Assembly: GCA_947504035.1 (NCBI GenBank)
Contig: CANNGA010000001.1
Location: 1 to 64,000 of the forward strand
Source: an uncultured Flavobacteriaceae bacterium
GTDB lineage: Bacteria; Bacteroidota; Bacteroidia; Flavobacteriales; Flavobacteriaceae
DNA length: 64,000 nt
Reading direction: 5' to 3'
Of this stretch, positions 53,261 to 62,151 are shown piece after piece. The translations under genes were made by a program, and so were the position numbers. Numbering within the stretch: the stretch's first letter is position 1; every line of letters begins with the position of its first letter. The notes below the pieces were generated by a model that saw nothing but the letters and a program-made list of their open reading frames with translations, was not told where the DNA came from and searched no databases.

Positions 53261-53860
53261 ATGAAGAGTTTATCCCTCATTAAATGTTTTAAATATCAAA
53301 AGACAGTGTATGTAAATTGTTTACTTGCTATTATATTGATGGTTATGTCTTGTGGCTCACAAGAAAAGCTTATAGAAAACAATGTATTGAAGATTGATAA
53401 TCCACCTAAGGATTTAGAATCTTTTGAAAAACTTATGTGGATAAGAAATGCAGATGGTATAATTGTAATTAACAAAAAGAACCTCAACAAGATACATAGA
53501 AGTACTCAAACTGGTGAAGACGAATATTTTAGTTTCTTACAGAGTTATGCTATTCGACTAACAGCTTCTAGTAAACAACCGATAGCAAAGAAGTTTTCTT
53601 TTTCAGAGAATGCTTATGTTGCTGGTTACGCTGTTGAATATTTATATAAATGTCAAAAAAGAATTAAAAATGGAGATCTTTTTAAAGACACAAAATTTAT
53701 TAATCGGTTTTTAGCTCCTTGGAATGCCAATAAATACAATAGAGAATTCAAAAAGCATGATTATTATGGTTTAAAATTATTGAAAAAGCATCACCTTGAA
53801 CATTTTTGGGAATACCCAGAGCAAGATACCGTCCCTTCAATAAAGAGAATTGTTGAGTAA
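53261..53860 (+). CDS. Lipoprotein, putative immunity protein 3
   Basis: 199 residues, lipobox LMVMSCGSQ. Clear paralogue of immunity protein 2 (LESFEKLMWIRNADGIIVINKKNL, NAYVAGYAVEYLYKCQ, YYGLKLLKKHHLEHFWEYPE). It follows a decayed effector tail, so its original toxin has been lost while the protective gene was kept. Confidence 0.72.
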   Translation: MKSLSLIKCFKYQKTVYVNCLLAIILMVMSCGSQEKLIENNVLKIDNPPKDLESFEKLMWIRNADGIIVINKKNLNKIHRSTQTGEDEYFSFLQSYAIRLTASSKQPIAKKFSFSENAYVAGYAVEYLYKCQKRIKNGDLFKDTKFINRFLAPWNANKYNREFKKHDYYGLKLLKKHHLEHFWEYPEQDTVPSIKRIVE

Positions 53861-53861
53861 A

Positions 53862-54005
53862 ATAGCCATAGAAAAAGGAAGAGGATTTAAGATTAAAAAA
53901 GGAACAAGTAATAATTTTATGGACTATGATATATCACGGCTATATTTTAATAAATTTCAATGTTTAGTAATGCGAGAAGAAATTAAATCCTTTTATAATG
54001 GATAA
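53862..54005 (+). pseudogene. Decayed effector tail 2
   Basis: In-frame piece GRGFKIKKGTSNNFMDYDIS...YFNKFQ...EEIKSFYNG ending at 54005. It is the Met-turn plus C-terminus of another effector variant, closer to the first effector (KSSKNFMDYY) than to the orphan. It overlaps the start of the next lipoprotein gene, as a toxin-immunity junction would. Confidence 0.75.
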
Positions 54006-54531
54006 CAAAATATTTTACTTGATACTAGTTTTTTTAACTATATCGTGTGGAAGCCAAAAGGCGATTACAAAAAAAGACTTACTGTATAAATCTACACCTG
54101 AAAATTTAGACAAGTTCGGTACATTCATTTGGTTAAAAAATAAGAACGATTCAATAATAATTAACAAACAGAATTTGGATATTATTAAATTAAAAAAAGA
54201 CCAATATTCTAAATCTATAATTAAATATACTGACTTTTTAAGAAGCCCGAGATATAATATAAAAAATATAAATTTTTCAGAAAGAAGTAAAATACTCGCT
54301 CATATCATATTTTACATGAAAGATATTGAATATGACGAAAAACAATATTCACTTATAGAAAACGTCATTTTTCGAGATATAGATTTTAAATACTATAATG
54401 AATTTGAAAAGCAGGACTATTATAATCTTCCAAATTTTAAAGATCAGTATAGAGAAACGTTTCAAAAATTGAAGCCTCCAAAGAAACTTGAAGTTATAAA
54501 ACCAATACTAAAAATTGAGAAACAAGATTAA
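53998..54531 (+). CDS. Lipoprotein, putative immunity protein 4
   Basis: 177 residues, lipobox VFLTISCGSQ. Shares LDKFGTFIWLKNKNDSIIINKQNLDIIK and SERSKILAHIIFYMK with immunity protein 1, plus QDYYNLPNFKDQYRE near the end. The start codon lies inside decayed tail 2. Very AT-rich. Confidence 0.7.
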   Translation: MDNKIFYLILVFLTISCGSQKAITKKDLLYKSTPENLDKFGTFIWLKNKNDSIIINKQNLDIIKLKKDQYSKSIIKYTDFLRSPRYNIKNINFSERSKILAHIIFYMKDIEYDEKQYSLIENVIFRDIDFKYYNEFEKQDYYNLPNFKDQYRETFQKLKPPKKLEVIKPILKIEKQD

Positions 54532-54565
54532 AAGAAAACTTGAAGTGTAGCTTTAGGCGCATTGT

Positions 54566-54636
54566 TTTATGATAAACGAAATAGAACTGTATCAAGGTAA
54601 ATAGATATAGAAGAAATGTAAAGATTTTATAAATAA
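54566..54636 (+). pseudogene. Heavily decayed effector tail 3
   Basis: Short stretch with TAGAACTGTAT and GAAATGTAAAGATTTTATAA, which resembles the GATAGAACGTAT and GAGTGTAAAGATTTTTATAA of the intact effector end. Frame is broken several times. It lies just before the fifth lipoprotein, which supports the reading. Confidence 0.45.
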
Positions 54637-54641
54637 AAGTT

Positions 54642-55124
54642 ATGAAATTTAATTTTATCAATATATTACCAAAAGCAGTAGGGCTATATATAGTCCTACT
54701 ATTTCTTGCATCCTGCTGGGCTCAACAAACGATTAGGGAAAGTGATTTACACTATTTTGAGACGCAAAATTGGATCTTAAAAAATTACAATTTTGAATTA
54801 GACGAAAGGAATACATCATTAATGTTTGAGGGTGAATGGAATATAGGTGTAATAGGAAGACAAAAGGATACAACTATTTTTTTTGAGTATTTCAAAATGG
54901 GTAAAGATCTATTTCCAGGAAATTATCTAAAGTTATATGAAACACTAGAAAACGGCAAAAAATTATATCACAGAATTGGTCTTAAGAAAAAAGACACATT
55001 GTTTTACTATATTTCCACGATTCCTAAAAATGCAATACGAATTGATTCAATGCAATTTATTAAAGGAAAAAAATATTATTTAAAGTCCATCGGAAAATCT
55101 TCTGATAGTACTAATTTAAATTAA
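54642..55124 (+). CDS. Lipoprotein, putative immunity protein 5 (different family)
   Basis: 160 residues, lipobox LFLASCWAQ. Unlike proteins 1-4 it is rich in beta-strand patterns (LMFEGEWNIGVIGRQKDTTIFFEYFKMG, LFYYISTIPKNAIRIDSMQF). It occupies the same position behind a decayed toxin tail, so it may protect against a lost effector, but a role as immunity protein is weaker here. Confidence 0.6.
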   Translation: MKFNFINILPKAVGLYIVLLFLASCWAQQTIRESDLHYFETQNWILKNYNFELDERNTSLMFEGEWNIGVIGRQKDTTIFFEYFKMGKDLFPGNYLKLYETLENGKKLYHRIGLKKKDTLFYYISTIPKNAIRIDSMQFIKGKKYYLKSIGKSSDSTNLN

Positions 55125-55326
55125 ATAATACTTTAGATCTCTTTTGAGAAGAAAATACCGTAATTTTTTCGAAAATTTGGAAAGCTCCTACTTCATAAGG
55201 AAAATTGAAGATATGGATAATATTTTTTCATTGATAGTTGATCATAAAATTTCGTTGTCTGAATCTAGCTTAGATAGTTCTACTATGAAAATTGAGAATA
55301 TATTAGTTCAATAACACTTTAATATG

Positions 55327-55386
55327 TATCTTTGCAGTAACAGTACACACCACGCTACATCATAAGAACAGCGTCCCAGGGTGTGT
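55327..55386 (+). promoter_or_regulatory. Promoter and structured leader of the Abi gene
   Basis: TATCTTTG at 55327-55334 fits TAnnTTTG. The leader then forms a hairpin with outer stem ACACACC/GGTGTGT and inner stem ACGCT/AGCGT (55345-55386), about 35 bp before the start codon. A structured RNA beside an Abi_2 protein is notable because AbiF-type relatives have been reported to work with a small RNA. Nothing else is seen in 55125-55326. Confidence 0.6.
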
Positions 55387-55422
55387 CTTTTGCTTTATAG
55401 ACCTTTCCCATTTATCATCAAT

Positions 55423-56334
55423 ATGTTTAAAAAAGACCCAACCACAATAGAAGAACAGATACAAAAACTTAAGGATAGAGGTCTAAATATTACTCCCGAA
55501 GATAATGCAGAACACTACCTTTCACATATAAGCTATTATCGATTAGGCGAATATTGGCATTCTATGCAATATGATAAGGAACGACATTTTTTTAAAGAAA
55601 ATAGCGTTTTTTCTGATGTTATTGCACTTTATAGTTTTGATAGAGAATTACGAATTCTTCTTTTTGATGTTATCGAAAAAATAGAAATAAGCCTAAGAAC
55701 TAAACTAATTTATCATCTATCTCATGAAGTAGACCCTTGGTGGTTTCAGAACTTTGATTTATTTACCGATAGTATGGCACTTGTGAAAACACTATCTAAT
55801 CTCGAAGAAGAATTATCGCGCTCCAAAGATCCAACTATTAAAAATCATAGGAAAAAACATAAAGATGACCTACGCTTTCCTCCTGCTTGGAAATCTCTAG
55901 AACAAACTAGTTTCGGTGCCTTATCCAAACTATATGGAAATCTAAAAAATACAGTTAAATCCAAAGACAAAATTGCAGAAGAATACGGTGCAGTAAATCA
56001 TACTTTTTTACCTAGTTGGTTACAATCTATAGCTCAAATACGTAACTACTGTGCACACCATTCCAGACTTTGGAATAGAAACTTACCAGGAGCTCCAAAA
56101 CTATTACCAAAACCACCTAACCCCTGGATAACTGAACCAGAAAATATTCCTAAGCAACACGATTTCCAAAAATTATACGTGCATTTATGCTTAATGAAAT
56201 ATTTACTAAATACGGTACAGCCGGGCAATACCTTTACATCAAAACTAAATGCATTATTACAAAAATATTCAAATGTAGATCCTGATGCCCTTGGCATGAA
56301 ACCCAACTGGCAGCATGAGCCTTTATGGAGTTAA
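55423..56334 (+). CDS. Abi_2 (AbiD/AbiF-like) abortive infection protein
   Basis: 304 residues from the chosen ATG (MFKKDPTT). It shows the Abi_2 pattern: EEQIQKLKDRGL, YLSHISYYRLGEYW, LYSFDRELRILLFDVIEKIEISLRTKL, and the HEPN-like R207-NYCA-H212-H motif (RNYCAHHSRLWNR), the expected RNase site. Such proteins stop phage growth by cutting RNA. Convergent with the HTH gene and next to tRNA-Leu, an accessory position. An upstream start at 55381 would lie within the hairpin and is unlikely. Confidence 0.9.
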   Translation: MFKKDPTTIEEQIQKLKDRGLNITPEDNAEHYLSHISYYRLGEYWHSMQYDKERHFFKENSVFSDVIALYSFDRELRILLFDVIEKIEISLRTKLIYHLSHEVDPWWFQNFDLFTDSMALVKTLSNLEEELSRSKDPTIKNHRKKHKDDLRFPPAWKSLEQTSFGALSKLYGNLKNTVKSKDKIAEEYGAVNHTFLPSWLQSIAQIRNYCAHHSRLWNRNLPGAPKLLPKPPNPWITEPENIPKQHDFQKLYVHLCLMKYLLNTVQPGNTFTSKLNALLQKYSNVDPDALGMKPNWQHEPLWS

Positions 56335-56344
56335 AACAATTTTT

Positions 56345-56827
56345 TTAATTCCCGTACATAGAATTAAACTTTTCTAGATCAACACCTAATGCTTTAGCCT
56401 GCTTTTCTTTCCACTCTGTAAAATAGTCTACAAAAGTAATACTTCTTGCGTGTATTTCTCTTAAAGTACCATCTTCTGCCTCTATTAGGGCAATTGGTTG
56501 CTCATCCCTAATAATCCACATATGAAAATATCCTTTTCCTCCGCAGTCTATAACACCTTTTATTTGCTTTGGGAATTCTACTTTTCTAAGGTTTCCTTTA
56601 TTCATTTTTATATTATTATGTTCAAAAATTGTTTTTAAATCCAAGTCATATTTTTTTTCTCTTAAAATAAGTAGCATATCAATAAAATTATCTAAAGTGG
56701 GGTTTCTTTTGCCACTACTCCAATCATATATTTGCTGCTTATTTCTACCAACAATATTTGCAAATTGCCGTTTGTTACCACCAGTTATTTCCTCAATTAA
56801 CTTATTAAAAACTGTCTTTGCATCCAT
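56345..56827 (-). CDS. Helix-turn-helix protein
   Basis: 160 residues. An N-terminal XRE-like HTH (KRQFANIVGRNKQQIYDWSSGKRNPTLDNF) is followed by a small C-terminal domain (YFHMWIIRDEQPIALIEAEDG) that I do not recognise. Stops 10 bp from the Abi gene in convergent orientation. It may regulate the island; targets unknown. Confidence 0.78.
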   Translation of the reverse strand: MDAKTVFNKLIEEITGGNKRQFANIVGRNKQQIYDWSSGKRNPTLDNFIDMLLILREKKYDLDLKTIFEHNNIKMNKGNLRKVEFPKQIKGVIDCGGKGYFHMWIIRDEQPIALIEAEDGTLREIHARSITFVDYFTEWKEKQAKALGVDLEKFNSMYGN

Positions 56828-56937
56828 ATATCAAATATAAGTCAAAAGACTTACATTTAAATCTTTTTCTTTTAGTTTACCAGAAATAAATTATCAAGTT
56901 AAAAAGTTGCCCCATTTGTTGTCCTATAAAACAACAA

Positions 56938-56970
56938 AACCCCTAAAATCAATAGATTTCAGGGGTTTTT
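56938..56970 (-). terminator. Terminator after tRNA-Leu
   Basis: Hairpin AACCCCT/AGGGGTT with an AT-rich loop and T-tracts on either side, directly downstream of the minus-strand tRNA. Confidence 0.8.
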
Positions 56971-56972
56971 TG

Positions 56973-57054
56973 TACTCAAGGTGGGAATCGAACCCACACT
57001 CTCGAAAGAACTGGATTTTGAATCCAGCGCGTCTACCAATTCCGCCACTTGAGC
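56973..57054 (-). tRNA. tRNA-Leu(CAA)
   Basis: 82 nt class II tRNA. Acceptor GCTCAAG/CTTGAGT, D-region TGGCGGAATTGGTAGACGCG, anticodon arm with ATTCAAA loop (anticodon CAA), variable arm TTCTTTCGAGAGT and T-arm GTGGG-TTCGATT-CCCAC. Regular and probably the housekeeping copy. Its 3' half recurs at 47759. Confidence 0.96.
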
Positions 57055-57140
57055 CTGTTTAGGACAGCAAAAATAATTTTTTTTCTTTAATTACCGTCAA
57101 AAATACTAAGCAATATGCTTTATTGCTAAAAATAAATGTC

Positions 57141-57148
57141 TAAATTTG
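57141..57148 (+). promoter_or_regulatory. -7 element of the prs promoter
   Basis: TAAATTTG matches TAnnTTTG, 53 bp before the prs start codon. Confidence 0.6.
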
Positions 57149-57200
57149 CACCTCGTTTTTAAAAAACTGCGTTTAAGCGCTATAAAACAATTACTTAACT

Positions 57201-58142
57201 ATGCCTGTAGTAAATACTGAAGCTAAAATTTTTGCCTGTACCCAAAGTACAGCTTTAGGTGAGAAAATTGCCAAAGCGTTTGGTGTGAAGTTAGGTAACG
57301 TTATTACCTCGACCTACAGTGATGGTGAATTTCAACCTTCATACGAGGAGTCTATTAGAGGAAATAGAATTTTTATAATAGGATCTACACAGCCAGAACC
57401 AAGAAATTTAATGGAAATGCTGTTGATGATAGATGCTGCAAAACGCGCATCTGCGAGACACATTACCGCAGTAATGCCTTATTTTGGTTGGGCTAGACAG
57501 GATAGAAAAGACAAGCCAAGAGTACCTATTGCGGCAAAGCTTATCGCTAAAATGTTAGAAGCAGCTGGTGCCACACGAATCATAACCATGGATTTACATG
57601 CAGATCAAATTCAAGGGTTTTTTGAAAAACCTGTAGATCATCTGTATGGCTCTATTATATTTTTACCCTATTTACAAAGCTTAAACTTGCCAAATCTTAC
57701 AATAGCCTCACCAGATATGGGAGGATCTAAACGTGCTTATGCCTATTCTAAGGCACTGCAGAGCGATGTTGTAATTTGTTATAAGCAGCGTGAGAAGGCC
57801 AATGTGATTTCGCATATGGAACTTATAGGCGATGTGAAAGGGAAGAATGTGGTATTGGTAGACGATATGGTAGATACAGCAGGAACGTTAACGAAAGCTG
57901 CAGATTTAATGATGGAGAGAGGCGCTTTAAGTGTAAGAGCAATATGTACGCATCCTATTTTATCTGGTACCGCGTATACACGATTAGAGAATTCTAAATT
58001 AGAAGAATTAATCACGACAGATTCTATACCATTACGACAAGAAAGTGCTAAAATTAGAGTATTGAGTTGTGCAGACTTATTTGCTGAGGTTATGGACAAA
58101 GTGCATAACAACAAATCGATAAGCTCTAAATTTGTAATGTAA
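57201..58142 (+). CDS. prs: Ribose-phosphate pyrophosphokinase
   Basis: Makes PRPP from ribose 5-phosphate and ATP. Landmarks: FACTQSTALGEKIAKAFG, YSDGEFQPSYEESIRGN, MPYFGWARQDRKDKPRVPI, MDLHADQIQGFF, SPDMGGSKRAYAYS and the PRPP loop VVLVDDMVDTAGTL. 313 residues, standard. Followed by rplY at 62 bp. Confidence 0.97.
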   Translation: MPVVNTEAKIFACTQSTALGEKIAKAFGVKLGNVITSTYSDGEFQPSYEESIRGNRIFIIGSTQPEPRNLMEMLLMIDAAKRASARHITAVMPYFGWARQDRKDKPRVPIAAKLIAKMLEAAGATRIITMDLHADQIQGFFEKPVDHLYGSIIFLPYLQSLNLPNLTIASPDMGGSKRAYAYSKALQSDVVICYKQREKANVISHMELIGDVKGKNVVLVDDMVDTAGTLTKAADLMMERGALSVRAICTHPILSGTAYTRLENSKLEELITTDSIPLRQESAKIRVLSCADLFAEVMDKVHNNKSISSKFVM

Positions 58143-58204
58143 AAAAGAGAATAATACAAGATGCTAAGCATCTATACTATAATAAATAATAATAAATAAC
58201 ACTT

Positions 58205-58816
58205 ATGAAATCAATTACAATCAACGGATCTCAAAGAGAAAGCGTGGGCAAAAAAGCAACAAAAGCCTTACGTAATGCTGGTCAGGTTCCTTGCGTATTA
58301 TACGGAGGAGACAAGCCAGTGCATTTCTCAGCACCAGAATTAGCTTTCTCTAAACTTGTATACACACCTAACGCGCACACAGTTGTGATTGTTTTAGACA
58401 ATGGAGAGACTTTAAATGCAGTACTTCAAGATATACAATTTCATCCAGTAACAGATAAGATTTTACATATCGATTTTTATCAATTATTTGAAGATAAAGA
58501 GATTGCATTAAACATCCCTATTAACCTTGTTGGTAACTCTAAAGGTGTTAAAAATGGTGGTGTATTAAGACGTAACAATAGAAAATTACGTATCAAAGCT
58601 TTACCAGCAAACTTACCTGATTTTGTAGAGATCGACATTACACCTCTTAAAATTGGAGATAAGGTATATGTTAGAGACTTAGATCAAGAAAAATACAGTT
58701 TCTTACACACAGAGAACACTGTTGTATGTCAAATTAAAACATCTAGAACAGCAATTGCTGCAGATGATGAAGACGAAGAAGCTCCAGCAGCAGAAGCTCC
58801 AGCAGCAGCAGAATAA
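58205..58816 (+). CDS. rplY: 50S ribosomal protein L25/general stress protein Ctc
   Basis: Binds 5S rRNA. N-terminal L25 domain ([30 protein letters not shown]) and C-terminal TL5-like domain ([27 protein letters not shown]), with an acidic Ala/Glu tail ([17 protein letters not shown]). 203 residues, the long Ctc form. The prs-rplY order is common in bacteria. Confidence 0.95.
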   Translation: MKSITINGSQRESVGKKATKALRNAGQVPCVLYGGDKPVHFSAPELAFSKLVYTPNAHTVVIVLDNGETLNAVLQDIQFHPVTDKILHIDFYQLFEDKEIALNIPINLVGNSKGVKNGGVLRRNNRKLRIKALPANLPDFVEIDITPLKIGDKVYVRDLDQEKYSFLHTENTVVCQIKTSRTAIAADDEDEEAPAAEAPAAAE

Positions 58817-58847
58817 ATTTAAGATTTTTAAGCATATAGAGCACCTT

Positions 58848-58874
58848 TGTTTCAAAGGTGCTTTTTTATTGTAA
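58848..58874 (+). terminator. Intrinsic terminator after rplY
   Basis: Stem GCACCTTTG/CAAAGGTGC with a 3-nt loop followed by TTTTTT. Confidence 0.92.
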
Positions 58875-58914
58875 AAAAGCTAGAAAAACGACTTTAATTT
58901 TAAATTTAAAAATA

Positions 58915-58922
58915 TATCTTTG
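58915..58922 (+). promoter_or_regulatory. -7 element of the atpDC promoter
   Basis: TATCTTTG fits TAnnTTTG, 60 bp upstream of the atpD start. Confidence 0.65.
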
Positions 58923-58979
58923 CACGCGAAAACTTAGAATGGGTTTCAACAACTAAATCGCATAATATTAAATACATAA

Positions 58980-60491
<1,512 letters not shown>

Positions 60492-60564
60492 ACATGTTTA
60501 GAGTTTAGTGCTTAAGTAAAATTAACTTATAACGCAAACTCATAACTCATAACTAAAAAGAGAT

Positions 60565-60840
60565 ATGTATTTAGAAATTGTATCACCAGAAGCTACTTTG
60601 TTTAGTGGCGATGTAGATTCTGTAACTGTACCAGGTATAAATGGTGAATTTGAAATGCTTCAAAATCATGCTGCTATTGTATCTTTATTAAAAGAAGGGC
60701 AGGTAAAAATCTCTGGAAATATTAGTTTAGAAGAACATGTAGCTTCTAAATTTTCAAAAACAGACAAAGGTTATGCTTTAGCTATAAATTCTGGAACTAT
60801 TGAAATGAATGACAGCAAGATCATTATTCTAGCAGACTAG
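60565..60840 (+). CDS. atpC: F1F0 ATP synthase subunit epsilon
   Basis: 91 residues, the N-terminal beta-sandwich only (LEIVSPEATLFSGDVDSVTVPGINGEFEMLQNHAAIVSLL). The C-terminal inhibitory helices of other bacteria are missing, as usual in Bacteroidota. Ends the atpDC operon. Confidence 0.95.
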   Translation: MYLEIVSPEATLFSGDVDSVTVPGINGEFEMLQNHAAIVSLLKEGQVKISGNISLEEHVASKFSKTDKGYALAINSGTIEMNDSKIIILAD

Positions 60841-60866
60841 AAAATATACATTATATTTATAATAAC

Positions 60867-60899
60867 AAACCCCCGAAGTTTTAAAGCTTCGGGGGTTTT
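60867..60899 (+). terminator. Intrinsic terminator after atpC
   Basis: 12-bp stem AAACCCCCGAAG/CTTCGGGGGTTT with an 8-nt loop and a short T-run. Confidence 0.95.
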
Positions 60900-60922
60900 A
60901 GTTTTTATTTATAAAACAAAAA

Positions 60923-61030
60923 CTAAACAACAACTAAATATATGTTTATAGCAATGGCTAAAATTGCGAAAATGGCTAACCCAAATATTAAAGAGCGATC
61001 AATAATAGTATCATTAATTTTCATAATCAT
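60923..61030 (-). CDS. Single-helix membrane micro-protein, 35 residues
   Basis: ATG ORF (second ATG at 61024) coding a short polar start (MKINDTIIDRS) and one hydrophobic helix (LIFGLAIFAILAIAINIYLV). A TAnnTTTG promoter at 61121-61130 and an 11-bp leader hairpin precede it on the same strand. The amphipathic-free, helix-forming composition speaks for a real small membrane protein; function unknown. Confidence 0.55.
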   Translation of the reverse strand: MIMKINDTIIDRSLIFGLAIFAILAIAINIYLVVV

Positions 61031-61046
61031 TTTAGTTTTTAAAAAG

Positions 61047-61081
61047 AAACTCTAAACCAAGTCATTATAGCTTAGAGTTTC
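61047..61081 (-). promoter_or_regulatory. Leader hairpin upstream of micro-protein
   Basis: GAAACTCTAA pairs with TTAGAGTTTC across a 15-nt loop, followed by a T-run on the minus strand (TTTCTTTTTAAAAAC). It could act as an attenuator in the leader of the micro-ORF or be the terminator of an upstream transcript. Confidence 0.6.
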
Positions 61082-61120
61082 AAAGTATATTCTTATAAGA
61101 AGAACTGATTAATAGCTGTT

Positions 61121-61130
61121 ACAAATGTAG
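61121..61130 (-). promoter_or_regulatory. Promoter -7 element of micro-protein gene
   Basis: CTACATTTGT on the minus strand contains TACATTTG, matching TAnnTTTG, about 90 bp before the start codon. Confidence 0.5.
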
Positions 61131-61148
61131 CGTTGCCATACAACTTAT

Positions 61149-61172
61149 AAAATACGTAGAAGTACGTATTTT
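61149..61172. repeat. Palindrome copy 1 (AATACGTA-GAAG-TACGTATT)
   Basis: Ten-base arms AAAATACGTA/TACGTATTTT around GAAG. It lies just upstream of the micro-ORF promoter on its transcribed strand. The second copy at 61450 has the same arms and the reverse-complement centre, so the copies are inverted with respect to each other. Confidence 0.85.
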
Positions 61173-61356
61173 GTGTTTTAAGTGCTAACGATAAGCACAT
61201 TATTAGGTTAAAACATCTTTAAAATAAGTGTTTTTAAGTTTTAAGTCTGTGTCGTATAAGATAGATTTGAAAAGTGAATTATTTTAAAGTCTGTCTTATT
61301 TTACGAGATGATGTATTGAAAAATGGAAGCAGAAGGACTCACTGTAAAAACAAAAA

Positions 61357-61379
61357 GCTCCAGGTTAAAAACCCAGAGC
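61357..61379 (-). terminator. Intrinsic terminator after response regulator
   Basis: Minus-strand stem GCTCTGGG/CCTGGAGC (two G-U pairs) with a 7-nt T/A loop and following T-run. Confidence 0.82.
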
Positions 61380-61449
61380 CTTTTTTAAATAATTCTCCCT
61401 AAGAACTAATTAATAGCAGGGTAAAATTAATTTATATTTAAGTGTTATG

Positions 61450-61471
61450 AAATACGTACTTCTACGTATTT
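61450..61471. repeat. Palindrome copy 2 (AATACGTA-CTTC-TACGTATT)
   Basis: Same arms as the copy at 61149, 301 bp apart, overlapping the last codons and stop of the response-regulator gene. Being partly coding here and non-coding there, the identity is unlikely to be due to protein selection. Confidence 0.85.
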
Positions 61472-62100
61472 TGTAAAAAAGCCTTGTTAAGGTTAGACCA
61501 AATAGACAAGGATGTTGGTTTATTATCTAAAGAAAGTTTAGATACAATGTTGCTTCTGTGTTTGTCTACGGTTCTTGGAGAAATAGAAAGAATATCAGCA
61601 ATTTCATGAGAGGTTTTAGCTTGAGAGATAAGCTTAACAATCTTAAGTTCAGATTTTGTTAAAAGGTCTATGCCTTCAGGCTTCTTGTTGCTATTGTAGT
61701 TGAGATAATCTGCAATTTCCTCACTAAAATAGGGTTTATTGTTTTTTACTTGAGCGATACAATTTTCAATCTCTTCTATGGCAAACTCTTTGAGGATATA
61801 ACCAAAAACACCAAACTCTAAGGCTTTATCATAAAGTTCTTCTTCTTTGTCGAAGGTGATAAGAATGACTTTTGTTGGTAAATTATTGCGTTGTACTTCT
61901 TCAGCGATATCTATACCCGTCTTATAAGGCATTCTAATATCGAGTATGGCGATGCTTGGCTTTAGCTTTACAATAAGATTGTAAGCGCTTTTGCCGTCTT
62001 TAGCGCTACCTAGAATGTCATAACCTTTAGAGGTTAGAAAATCGGTTAAACCACGAAGCATTAGCGGATGGTCATCTGCTATTACTATAGATGTATGCAT
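61462..62100 (-). CDS. NarL/FixJ-type response regulator
   Basis: 212 residues. Receiver domain with acidic pocket D9-D10 and phosphoacceptor Asp54 (AILDIRMPYKTG), then a LuxR-type HTH (LTKSELKIVKLISQAKTSHEIADILSISPRTVDKHRSNIVSKL). No histidine kinase is adjacent, so the partner is encoded elsewhere. A single gene with its own terminator. Confidence 0.92.
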   Translation of the reverse strand: MHTSIVIADDHPLMLRGLTDFLTSKGYDILGSAKDGKSAYNLIVKLKPSIAILDIRMPYKTGIDIAEEVQRNNLPTKVILITFDKEEELYDKALEFGVFGYILKEFAIEEIENCIAQVKNNKPYFSEEIADYLNYNSNKKPEGIDLLTKSELKIVKLISQAKTSHEIADILSISPRTVDKHRSNIVSKLSLDNKPTSLSIWSNLNKAFLQNT

Positions 62101-62151
62101 TGGGAAAAGGGATGTTTGCTATTAATAATAAGGACGTCTTCTTTTAAGATC

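Larger units (their letters stand above)
60841..61461. other. 620-bp region without a large gene
   Basis: Holds the atpC terminator (60867-60899), a micro-ORF (-), a leader hairpin, a TAnnTTTG promoter, two copies of a palindrome and the response-regulator terminator, each listed separately. The remainder is AT-rich and unassigned. Confidence 0.7.
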
